A DNA stretch of 25,808 nucleotides from a virus: IMG/VR virus record IMGVR_UViG_3300045996_001022, positions 1-25,808 of that record. The stretch is one strand, 5' to 3'. Numbering within the stretch: position 1 is the stretch's first letter; the number at the start of each line of letters is the position of its first letter. Made by a program: the position numbers and the translations under genes. The notes beneath the pieces were generated by a model. It was not told the DNA's origin. It made no database searches and saw only the letters and a program-made list of their open reading frames with translations. This document shows positions 12,408 to 18,051 of this stretch, one piece after another.

Positions 12408-12867
12408 CGGGGGGCTGCGGGAGCGGGTGGCGCGCATCATTGACCCGGATGCGTGGGAGAGGCGAGCGAGCCTGTTGCGCGAGATGGCAGCCCACGACGA
12501 TCGGCCGGGGCTGGCATGCCTTGCCGACAAGGCGGTGGAGGACAGCCTCGCCAAGGCTGAGGCTGTTATCGCCGCCAGCGATGCTTGGGACGGTGGGCTG
12601 CGGGTCGAGGTCGCGCGGCTGACGGCGGAGAACGAGCGGCTACGGGCGACGCTGTCCAACCTCGTTTGGCTGAAGGACCACAAGGACCGGAACGGCAAGG
12701 ACTCCGTCTACCGGACCGTCCAGCCGGCTGCATGGGCCGCGGCCCTCGCCGTCCTTGCCCAGCCCGGTGCACGGGAGGGGGAGGGCTGGGTCGAGGGTGA
12801 GGACTCGTTTGTCGGCCCGGCTGCGGAGTGGAAGCCGAAGCCGCAGGGGGATGCGGAGGGTGGCTGA
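12400..12867 (+). CDS. Mosaic hypothetical protein combining parts of both neighbours
   Basis: 155 residues. The GTG at 12400 overlaps the previous stop by eight bases. The N-terminus VADGGLRERVARI and the middle AVIAASDAWDG are paralogous to the next protein (VADQELRERVAWAI, AAIAACDAWDG). The following LRVEVARLTAENERLRA is a DNA-identical copy of part of the previous gene. The end (QPGAREGEGW ... GDAEGG) again echoes the previous gene's tail. It therefore looks like a chimera made by recombination between tandem paralogues. Helical, with a short coiled coil in the second half. No enzyme motif. Confidence 0.55.
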   Translation: MADGGLRERVARIIDPDAWERRASLLREMAAHDDRPGLACLADKAVEDSLAKAEAVIAASDAWDGGLRVEVARLTAENERLRATLSNLVWLKDHKDRNGKDSVYRTVQPAAWAAALAVLAQPGAREGEGWVEGEDSFVGPAAEWKPKPQGDAEGG

Positions 12868-13294
12868 CCAGGAACTGCGCGAGCGAGTGGCGTGGGCGAT
12901 TGGGGAGGCGCTAACCGGCGCGTTGGGGGCCGGAGTCGAGGTGCAACTGGTATGGCCTGAGATGGCCGCCTCGCATGGCGAGGAGGGGCGCCCACGCGCC
13001 AACATCTCAACGGCCGCACTGGGCGAGGTCGCGGCCGACGCCGCCATCGCGGCCTGTGACGCCTGGGACGGCGAGCAGCGGCTTGCGGCCCACGAGCACA
13101 TGGTCAGCAACGCCAAGAATGCCCCGCTAGGATGGCGCCAGAGGCTCAAGAACGCGCTGGGATCTCTTGGGCGGTCTTTCGGGCCACCGGAAACGGAATC
13201 GCGCTTGGCGGGGCCTCCGCGGCCCAGCAAAAGCGCACGGCAATCTGCCGTACAGAACGGAACTTTGTCGCGCCCTGTGGATAAGAGGCTATGA
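12860..13294 (+). CDS. Hypothetical protein, paralogue of the gene at 12400
   Basis: 144 residues. The GTG at 12860 overlaps the previous stop by eight bases, at a DNA junction (GAGGGTGGCTGAC) nearly identical to that at 12400. LRERVAWAIGEAL and ADAAIAACDAWDG are the shared elements. The C-terminal 45 residues are basic and Pro/Ser-rich, probably disordered. A perfect DnaA-box 9-mer (TGTGGATAA, 13276-13284) lies in the last codons. The stop overlaps the next ATG. Function unknown. Confidence 0.55.
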   Translation: MADQELRERVAWAIGEALTGALGAGVEVQLVWPEMAASHGEEGRPRANISTAALGEVAADAAIAACDAWDGEQRLAAHEHMVSNAKNAPLGWRQRLKNALGSLGRSFGPPETESRLAGPPRPSKSARQSAVQNGTLSRPVDKRL

Positions 13295-13512
13295 CCCGCT
13301 CCGCCCACGCCCGCACGATGCGCGACCTAGCCCGCGAGTACGGCGCCACGCTCGATGTCACGGGCTCGTGCCACTACAGGCTGCGATTGCCATCGGGGGC
13401 CATCGTGTTCGCGCCGGGGACGCCGAGCGACTGGCGGGCGCTGCGGAATGTGCGGGCGGAGTTAAGGCGGGCGGCTGGAGAGAAGGGGATGGATCATGTT
13501 GCACGCTCGTGA
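13291..13512 (+). CDS. Small protein resembling the HicA / dsRBD-like fold
   Basis: 73 residues, ATG at 13291 (ATGA). The order helix (ARTMRDLAREYGATL), strand-turn-strand (CHYRLRLPSGAIVFAP) and final helix with a TPSDWRALRNVRAELRRAAG motif is the plan of HicA-like proteins. The catalytic His of HicA toxins (usually G-x-S/G-H) would correspond to the SCHY His. No HicB-like partner is adjacent, so a functional toxin-antitoxin pair is not supported. It could be a stand-alone RNA-binding derivative. Confidence 0.45.
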   Translation: MTRSAHARTMRDLAREYGATLDVTGSCHYRLRLPSGAIVFAPGTPSDWRALRNVRAELRRAAGEKGMDHVARS

Positions 13513-13744
13513 GGACTACCAGCGTTTCCAGGACCCGGAGTGCAAAATCGGCGCTGATGAACCCGTGATGTTGTTTCGGGCACAAGACAAGCATTTCTAC
13601 GCGGTCCTGGCCAACTACCGTGACCTGTTGGCCGCTGATCCTGACGCCAAGCCGGACATCCGGAAGGCGGTGCTTGAGCACATGAGGCGGGCGCTGGTCT
13701 GGCAACGCGAACACGGCTGCAAGACGCCGGACCTGCCCGCATGA
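13496..13744 (+). CDS. Conserved phage hypothetical protein (DEPVMLFRAQD family)
   Basis: 82 residues, ATG at 13496, overlapping the previous gene by 17 bases. The core KIGADEPVMLFRAQDKHFYAVLA with a following helical segment (DIRKAVLEHMRRALVWQREHG) is a widespread pattern of small proteins in phages of many bacteria; no function is known to me. No metal-binding cysteines, no membrane segment. The stop overlaps the next ATG. Confidence 0.65.
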   Translation: MLHAREDYQRFQDPECKIGADEPVMLFRAQDKHFYAVLANYRDLLAADPDAKPDIRKAVLEHMRRALVWQREHGCKTPDLPA

Positions 13745-14385
13745 CCGACCACATGGCCGAGGCGGCGCTGGTGGCTCAGGCGCTGGGCGCTGAGCTTGTG
13801 GCCGCCGACCGCATGGTTGAGTTCCGGTGGCCCGCTCAGCATTGCAACAGCCTAATGGTCCCTGACCCTCGTGGCATGTGGCCTGCGCTCGTCGCCCTCG
13901 CCCGCCGCGTCCGGGAGGCCGAGCAGGAGCTTAGTGAACTGAGGCAAGCGGCAGAGGCGTGTACGGCTTGGGTCGATCGGGATGAGCTTCTCCGTCGTCT
14001 GATGGCGCTGGATGACGTGCTCCGCGGGGCCGAGCAGGAGCGGGATGAGCTGCGCGACTGTGTCCGCGGGCTGGAGGAGGCGCTGTTCCTCGCAGTGGGG
14101 CGGGCGCCCGATGGGTCGCCTGCTGTCCGTGGCACAGGTCCCTCCGGTTGTATGGCGGTCGAGCCTGCGGACCACCTGACGAGAGGGTATGCGGAGCAGA
14201 AGGCTGAGCTTGACCGACGCTTCGAGGCGGCCAGAAAATTCGCCATGACGCTGGGCGAACCGCCCGTGCCCGAGCCCGCCTACGACCCGCCAGAACGCTG
14301 CTGCGACGGGGTGGCCAGCGTGCCGGTGCGCGAGTGGTGGGACGAGGCAGGCGAAGGGCTCAGGCGGGCGGAGAGGAGCTTCTGA
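13741..14385 (+). CDS. Coiled-coil hypothetical protein
   Basis: 214 residues, ATG at 13741 (ATGA). Residues 50-120 are long charged helices with heptads (ALARRVREAEQELSELRQA, VLRGAEQERDELRDCVRGLEE). Residues 135-155 are Gly/Pro-rich; 160-180 contain a further helix (GYAEQKAELDRRFEAARKF). The N-terminal 40 residues (ALVAQALGAELVAADRMVEFRWP) may form a small separate domain. The stop overlaps the next start (TGATG). No recognised family; a structural or scaffold-type accessory role is possible. Confidence 0.55.
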   Translation: MTDHMAEAALVAQALGAELVAADRMVEFRWPAQHCNSLMVPDPRGMWPALVALARRVREAEQELSELRQAAEACTAWVDRDELLRRLMALDDVLRGAEQERDELRDCVRGLEEALFLAVGRAPDGSPAVRGTGPSGCMAVEPADHLTRGYAEQKAELDRRFEAARKFAMTLGEPPVPEPAYDPPERCCDGVASVPVREWWDEAGEGLRRAERSF

Positions 14386-14675
14386 TGCGCTACTCGCTGC
14401 AAGAAATGGCCGTGGCGGTTGAGCGACTGACGGCTCCGCAACGCGAGGCCGTTCAGCGAGGCAAGGAGGAGGACCGCATCCGGCTTGAGGAGCGCGAGGC
14501 CATCGTGCGGTGGCTGCGGCAGTACGCGGCTGACGCGCGGGCGGCAGAGGCAATCTTCGGTCCAGGCATGCCGTATCCTCTCGCAGAGGCGCAGGCCATC
14601 GGTTGCGAGAAGGCGGCTGGCGCTATCGAGCGCGGCGAGCACCTGAAGCCGGCCGAGGAAGGACAGGGCACTTGA
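14385..14675 (+). CDS. Small helical hypothetical protein
   Basis: 96 residues, ATG at 14385 with a good SD (agaggagc), overlapping stops on both sides as TGATG. It is mostly helical and charged (LQEMAVAVERLTAPQREAV, REAIVRWLRQYAADARAAEAI), with a C-terminal EKAAGAIERGEHLK helix pair. No metal, membrane or catalytic motif. Family not recognised. Confidence 0.55.
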   Translation: MRYSLQEMAVAVERLTAPQREAVQRGKEEDRIRLEEREAIVRWLRQYAADARAAEAIFGPGMPYPLAEAQAIGCEKAAGAIERGEHLKPAEEGQGT

Positions 14676-15292
14676 TGGCAGCAGCAAGGCAGAAGGGCGA
14701 GGGCAAGCTGTCCACCGTCCGGCAAATCGCGGCCCTGCCCATGCCGGAGGAGCCGGCGAGCGTGAGGCGCCGCCGCCTTAAGGCCGCAGGTCGGACCGTG
14801 GACTGCCTCACGGCTGCCAAGCAGGCGGTCGCCGATGCGGACCGGAGACGGGCAAAAGAGCATGAGCTGGATTACGTCATTCCCAAGCGCGTGGCCGCTA
14901 AGAGCCAAATCGAGCGGCTGTTTGATGACGGGACGGTAGACGAGCAGCAGAAGCGAGCCGCTGACAGGCTGTTGAGCGACTTTGCCACGAGCGGGTTTGA
15001 GCCTGGAGTGATCGCCAGCTACTCTGGAGCTGGAGTTGGCGGCGCCGGCATGATCGGCTCGGGACCGACGGCTAGGGAATACATGATGGCGATGATTGCC
15101 ATTGGGCCGGCGCTCGTGCCGGTCGTGATCGCTGTGCTGTGGTTCGACGTGTCGCCGTCAGTCTGGGCGGGGAAGAACGGGCGGCAGAACGCCAAGGATG
15201 GCGTGCCGATGTTGCGGGCGGCCCTGGACAATCTCGCGATTCACTACGGAATGAAGAGGTCGCCATTTGCGCCGAGGCCGCAATCCGCTTGA
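14675..15292 (+). CDS. DUF6456-like protein, possible late regulator
   Basis: 205 residues, ATG at 14675 (TGATG overlap). Residues 1-60 are basic. Residues 65-100 carry a helix with IERLFDDGTVDEQQKRAADRL. The C-terminal 80 residues (REYMMAMIAIGPALVPVVIAV, then LRAALDNLAIHYGM) follow the plan of the alphaproteobacterial DUF6456 domain. The hydrophobic patch near 140-160 could be mistaken for a membrane helix but fits the buried core of that domain. Homologous proteins often accompany HTH regulators. It is the last gene before a promoter-like sequence, so a role in late-gene control is tempting but not shown. Confidence 0.5.
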   Translation: MAAARQKGEGKLSTVRQIAALPMPEEPASVRRRRLKAAGRTVDCLTAAKQAVADADRRRAKEHELDYVIPKRVAAKSQIERLFDDGTVDEQQKRAADRLLSDFATSGFEPGVIASYSGAGVGGAGMIGSGPTAREYMMAMIAIGPALVPVVIAVLWFDVSPSVWAGKNGRQNAKDGVPMLRAALDNLAIHYGMKRSPFAPRPQSA

Positions 15293-15318
15293 CTCGGCCT
15301 TCGGCTTGGCTGTATGGA
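15289..15318 (+). promoter_or_regulatory. Candidate sigma70-type promoter
   Basis: TTGACT at 15289-15294 and TATGGA at 15313-15318 with 18 bases between them, overlapping the stop of the preceding gene. A 14-base palindrome GCTGAC-GT-GTCAGC (15334-15347) just downstream could be an operator. The -10 match is imperfect, so this is tentative. Confidence 0.35.
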
Positions 15319-15393
15319 AATTTCCCTAAGATGGCTGACGTGTCAGCAACCGGAGCGCGCAAGGCGCTCGGCATCGTTTCAGGACCGGCCCCC

Positions 15394-15765
15394 ATGCGCG
15401 TGATCAGGCTGGCCGGCGCGGAAATCGAACTCCACGACACGCCTCTCACCGTCACCCGCTATCCGGAAGGCGAGGTTCCCGCTTACCCGCAAGCCACGGA
15501 CAGCTACAGCGCTAGGGCTCGCGAACTTGGTTATGGGGCTGACGTGAACCGCATGTCGCGCGAGCATGAACTGGGCCATCACCTGATTTCGCATCTGCTC
15601 GGCTTGCCATGTAGCCCCACGATGATGGGGCTTGCGGTCGGCAAGCATGCGGCGTGCTGGCGCGAGGAAGAGGACGCGGTCCTCTCGCTGCAAAGGCTGG
15701 CTCGGATGGTCGGCGTCGACCTCGTGCAACTAGCGGAGCGGGCGAGTGCAGATGCTGGTCGATAG
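15394..15765 (+). CDS. Phage protein with an HELGH motif
   Basis: 123 residues from the ATG at 15394, preferred over the ATG at 15331 because cAGGA precedes it and the protein then starts like a compact domain (MRVIRLAGAEIELHD). Strands in 1-30 are followed by YPQATDSYSARARELGYGADVNRMSREHELGHHLISHLLGL. HELGH is a perfect HExxH zinc-metalloprotease motif, and an Asp-rich helix follows (EEEDAVLSLQRLARM). The family around it (x-x-M-S-R-E-H-x-L-x-H-x-L-L-x-x-x-LGLPCSPT) is a common small phage protein in which the motif is often not complete. Metal binding is possible; protease activity is unproven. Confidence 0.55.
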   Translation: MRVIRLAGAEIELHDTPLTVTRYPEGEVPAYPQATDSYSARARELGYGADVNRMSREHELGHHLISHLLGLPCSPTMMGLAVGKHAACWREEEDAVLSLQRLARMVGVDLVQLAERASADAGR

Positions 15766-16342
15766 CGTGGAGTTGGGTCAAGGCGGAACACGCGACTTAG
15801 AATATGCCAAGGCATACGAAAGGCTTCGGTATGAGCACGCCTTTATTGCTCAGGTGGCTGAATTGATGGGGTTGGTTGGGGTTATCCAGGCCAACGCCGA
15901 CGGCTGCGTTCATGTCGATGACCTGCCGTCCATGCAGCCGGGCGAGGTTGTGCTGATCCGCAAGAAAGCTCAGTTCTGCAACGTCGAGGTGTGCGCTGGC
16001 GTGTCATCCCATCCTGATGACCAGCCCATCCTTCCCGGTTTCATCACCGCACTGCCGCCTACCAACATCATCGCCACCGGCGGTCCGCACGTCTACGCCC
16101 ACCCCGCGTCCATCTACCCGCTGCCCGTCGTCACGCCCCCGCCCGTGGACTCATGGGTCGGCACCGACGCGGACGGCTACGTGTCGGAGAAGCTCAGCGC
16201 CCGCATCATGCCAGTCGGTGACAAGTGGTGGGTGCAGTTGGGCGGCGAGTGGCTCAGCGAGTACGGCGGCGTCGTCGAGTTCCCCTCCGCCCGCATGGCG
16301 CGGGAGCAGGTCGAGCGGCGGCGGGAAGCGGAGCGGGGCTGA
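15752..16342 (+). CDS. Hypothetical phage protein
   Basis: 196 residues from the ATG at 15752 (a GTG at 15746 is also possible); ggag lies about 15 bases upstream. Residues 15-45 are helical, residues 45-140 are Pro/Val-rich beta-type sequence, and the last 55 (WVGTDADGYVSEKLSARIMP, then WWVQLGGEWLSEYGGVVEF) form an aromatic beta-domain plus a basic helix. No recognised family. The gene ends just before a convergent terminator; it is the last gene of the early block. Confidence 0.55.
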   Translation: MLVDSVELGQGGTRDLEYAKAYERLRYEHAFIAQVAELMGLVGVIQANADGCVHVDDLPSMQPGEVVLIRKKAQFCNVEVCAGVSSHPDDQPILPGFITALPPTNIIATGGPHVYAHPASIYPLPVVTPPPVDSWVGTDADGYVSEKLSARIMPVGDKWWVQLGGEWLSEYGGVVEFPSARMAREQVERRREAERG

Positions 16343-16344
16343 AA

Positions 16345-16370
16345 CGAAAACGGCCCCGGTGAGGGGGCCG
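16345..16370 (-). terminator. Intrinsic terminator for the minus-strand genes
   Basis: CGGCCCC (16351-16357) and GGGGCCG (16364-16370) form a 7-bp stem with a 6-base loop. Read on the minus strand the stem is followed by TTTTCGTTT, a proper T tract, just after the stop of the minus-strand gene at 16379. On the plus strand it would act weakly on the gene ending at 16342. Confidence 0.7.
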
Positions 16371-16378
16371 CTCGTGGT

Positions 16379-16528
16379 CTAAGACATCTCGGCTAACTGC
16401 CGCTTGGCGAGTGCCAGCCAAGCTATCCTCCGGCATTGGCCGGCTGTGTCGGGCGGGCAGTCGTAAGCGCTGCGGTTTATCTGAGCTTCGACCTCGGCGA
16501 TGCGGGCCTGAAGTTGCTCGCGGGTCAT
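16379..16528 (-). CDS. 49-residue minus-strand hypothetical protein
   Basis: The start codon is at 16528-16526 and the stop at 16381-16379. A strong Shine-Dalgarno sequence (agggagg, 6 bases before the ATG) supports it. The product begins MTREQLQARIAEVEAQINRS and ends LAKRQLAEMS: two helices, the first coiled-coil-like, with three cysteines in between. It is the second gene of a two-gene minus-strand unit that ends at the terminator at 16351-16370. Function unknown; a small regulatory or anti-repressor role is possible from its position. Confidence 0.6.
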   Translation of the reverse strand: MTREQLQARIAEVEAQINRSAYDCPPDTAGQCRRIAWLALAKRQLAEMS

Positions 16529-16558
16529 CTCGTCCCTCCCTGTGTGTGTGGGGTGAGG

Positions 16559-16714
16559 CTAGCGCGCCAACGTGTGATCCGGAACCCAAACCGCGCTGCC
16601 GTCGGCACGGCGGACGCGGGTCCAGCCCTCGAAGTCGCCGGCCTTGCCCCGGCGGATGATGGTCACGGTCTCAAAGGCGTTCTTCGCGGGGTTCAGGATC
16701 AGAGTGGCGGCCAT
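16559..16714 (-). CDS. 51-residue minus-strand protein with an SH3-like end
   Basis: The start codon is at 16714-16712 (MAATLILNPAK); a longer start at 16744 lacks an SD. The chosen ATG has aagggaaag upstream. The sequence is a compact beta-type domain: ETVTIIRRGKAGDFEGWTRV followed by RRADGSAVWVPDHTL, matching the W-x-x-V/R ... W-V-P pattern of small SH3-like domains. The leader from the minus-strand promoter at 16769-16740 would be short. It forms an operon with the gene at 16379. No function known; a protein-binding regulator is plausible. Confidence 0.6.
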   Translation of the reverse strand: MAATLILNPAKNAFETVTIIRRGKAGDFEGWTRVRRADGSAVWVPDHTLAR

Positions 16715-16726
16715 CTCGTCTTTCCC

Positions 16727-16769
16727 TTGCTGATGTGCCCTCATACGCTCTATACAGACAGCTAGTCAA
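16727..16769. promoter_or_regulatory. Overlapping divergent promoters
   Basis: Plus strand: TTGCTG (16727-16732), 18 bases, TATACA (16751-16756), aimed at the gene at 16807. Minus strand: TTGACT (16769-16764) with TATGAG (16745-16740) 18 bases away, or TTAACG (16776-16771) with TATAGA (16754-16749) 16 bases away. In the second reading the two -10 boxes share bases, so the two directions would compete. GACAGCTAGTC (16757-16767) is an imperfect palindrome between them and a candidate operator. Confidence 0.45.
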
Positions 16770-16780
16770 GCGTTAAGATG

Positions 16781-16802
16781 CGCCCCATCGCAAAAAGGGG
16801 CG
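16781..16802 (+). promoter_or_regulatory. Hairpin holding the Shine-Dalgarno sequence of the gene at 16807
   Basis: CGCCCC (16781-16786) pairs with GGGGCG (16797-16802) around a 10-base loop. The right arm contains the purine run (aggggc) that would serve as SD 7 bases before the ATG at 16807, so the site would be masked when the stem forms. Confidence 0.4.
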
Positions 16803-16806
16803 TAAG

Positions 16807-16983
16807 ATGGAATCCGAGACCGATTTCGCCAAGCTCTGCAAGGAACTGAGCATTAGCGTAGCCGAGGCAGCCCGGCGCATGGGCGTGCCATACATGACCG
16901 CCTATCGGTGGTTCCAGGGCACGCACAAGCCATCGCGCATGGCGCAGGAGAAGATCGCACAGCTTCGACGTGATGGCGTCTAA
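16807..16983 (+). CDS. 58-residue Cro/XRE-like HTH regulator
   Basis: ATG at 16807 to TAA at 16981-16983. The centre reads SVAEAARRMGVPYMTAYRWFQG, a clean helix-turn-helix with the GVP turn and a recognition helix, preceded by a short first helix (FAKLCKELS) and followed by a basic C-terminal helix (KPSRMAQEKIAQLRRDG). The size and layout resemble Cro-type repressors and plasmid regulators. It lies beside a divergent promoter and two minus-strand genes, the usual context of a phage switch protein. The ATG of the next gene overlaps its stop (TAATG). It may bind the palindrome at 16757-16767. Confidence 0.65.
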   Translation: MESETDFAKLCKELSISVAEAARRMGVPYMTAYRWFQGTHKPSRMAQEKIAQLRRDGV

Positions 16984-17402
16984 TGGCGCCCCTTGGCCCC
17001 GAGGGAATGAGGCGCCGCTTCGACCGGGATGCTGCGTCAGTTAACTACGTCTACATGGTCTATGATGCTGACGGTTGGCCTTGCTACGTCGGGAGAGGTC
17101 GGAACGGCCGACAGGCAGTGAGCTGTAAAACTCATGGGGCGCGCGTTGAGGTCTTGGCATCCGGCCTAACCAAGGATGAGGCCGCCGAGCTTGAATCCAG
17201 GCTGGTCACAATTCTCGGTCGCCGAGATTTGGACCCGTTCGGTATCCTCAAGAACCGCACGCAGCCGATGCAGCGTTACCGGCCAAGCGTAACGGATATT
17301 GTCGGGGCGACGCATGTGAAAGGCGGACTTGGCCGCGTCAGTTGGCATAGTCACCTTCGGTGCTTCATCGTGGGGAAGCGCCGGCTCGCCAACCTCCCAT
17401 GA
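16983..17402 (+). CDS. GIY-YIG nuclease-like protein
   Basis: 139 residues, ATG at 16983 (TAATG overlap). The domain starts at NYVYMVYDADGWPCYVGRGR (21-40): VYM replaces GIY and CYVG replaces YIG, as in the LEM-3/YVGxGR branch. The supporting residues are R10-R12 and the basic cluster 35-43, the acidic helix KDEAAELESRLVTILG with Glu67-Glu71 (a candidate metal ligand), and the GILKNRT end. Such nucleases are common near phage terminases as homing endonucleases or cos cutters. The last 40 residues (SVTDIVGATHVKGGLGRVSWH) are of unknown type. Function inferred. Confidence 0.6.
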   Translation: MAPLGPEGMRRRFDRDAASVNYVYMVYDADGWPCYVGRGRNGRQAVSCKTHGARVEVLASGLTKDEAAELESRLVTILGRRDLDPFGILKNRTQPMQRYRPSVTDIVGATHVKGGLGRVSWHSHLRCFIVGKRRLANLP

Positions 17403-17538
17403 GGTCAACAGATTTCTTCAGCGAGCGCGCAACTTTCTGTCCTGCCGGGCAGGCTTTGGGTCCTTCCCGTGGGAATTCGTATGAGGTAGGGGCAAGCGCC
17501 CGATTTTTCTAGCGTCAGCTAAACCGAATGGTTAACTC
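17403..17538 (+). other. 136-base gap before the terminase genes
   Basis: No gene seen. It contains TTCCC-GT-GGGAA (17464-17475, perfect palindrome), CCTGC-CGG-GCAGG (about 17442-17454) and a terminator-like hairpin (17490-17508). A cos or pac site is usually located next to the small terminase gene, so this gap is the natural place to look; I see no unmistakable cos sequence. Confidence 0.4.
17490..17508 (+). terminator. Short intrinsic terminator
   Basis: GGGC (17490-17493), loop AAGC, GCCC (17498-17501), then GATTTTTCT. The stem is only 4 bp but the T5 tract is good. It would separate the early/regulatory transcripts from the head genes. Confidence 0.45.
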
Positions 17539-18051
17539 ATGGCTATGGCTCCGCAGGAGTGGACCATCCACGCCCTGTCGGTCGAGTTCAACAAGCACCC
17601 GAGGGTCATCGCCCGCCTGCTGCGTGACGTGCAGCCTCACCGCGAGGAAAAGGGCGGCTCTGGGACCACGCGCTACTATCGGCTGACCGAGGCGGCCCCC
17701 GCGATTAGCGGCGTAGCCAAGACTGCCAGCGAAGAGGACGACCAGAAGCTCTTCATCCGCAAGGCTCGGGCAGAGACAGAGATCGTTGAGGCCAAGGCTG
17801 GCGAGATAAAGGGCGAGCTGATCCCGATATCCGAGATCGAGGCCCGGCTGGAGCGCTCCTTCCTTGCCGTCCGCGCCCGTCTCCTCGCGATCCCGCCCAA
17901 ACTGGCTCCGCTCCTCTCTCCCGAGAACCCCGCCAAGGCTCGCGCGCTGCTCGATGCGGCTGTGCTGGAGGCCCTGGCCGAGCTTGAGCAGCACGATGAC
18001 TTTGAAGGCGAGCCCGGAGGCGACGGCGAAACTGAAGCGGGTGATCCGTGA
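17539..18051 (+). CDS. Small terminase subunit (Nu1-like)
   Basis: 170 residues from the ATG at 17539 (17545 is also possible); no strong SD. It binds the packaging start site and hands DNA to the large subunit. The N-terminal 55 residues (WTIHALSVEFNKHPRVIARLLRD, then TTRYYRLTEA) form a winged helix of the Nu1 type. A long helix (residues 70-100) and a C-terminal helical region (EIEARLERSFLAVRARLLAIPPKLAP) follow, as in Nu1/DUF1441 proteins. The C-terminus is acidic. The next gene, the large terminase, overlaps it by 56 bases, the standard order. Confidence 0.8.
   Translation: MAMAPQEWTIHALSVEFNKHPRVIARLLRDVQPHREEKGGSGTTRYYRLTEAAPAISGVAKTASEEDDQKLFIRKARAETEIVEAKAGEIKGELIPISEIEARLERSFLAVRARLLAIPPKLAPLLSPENPAKARALLDAAVLEALAELEQHDDFEGEPGGDGETEAGDP

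Noticed and set aside
13258-13271. 14-base match CGGAACTTTGTCGC shared with the portal gene (21536-21549)
   Set aside because: Matches of this length are expected by chance between two places in a window of this size, and there is no wider similarity.
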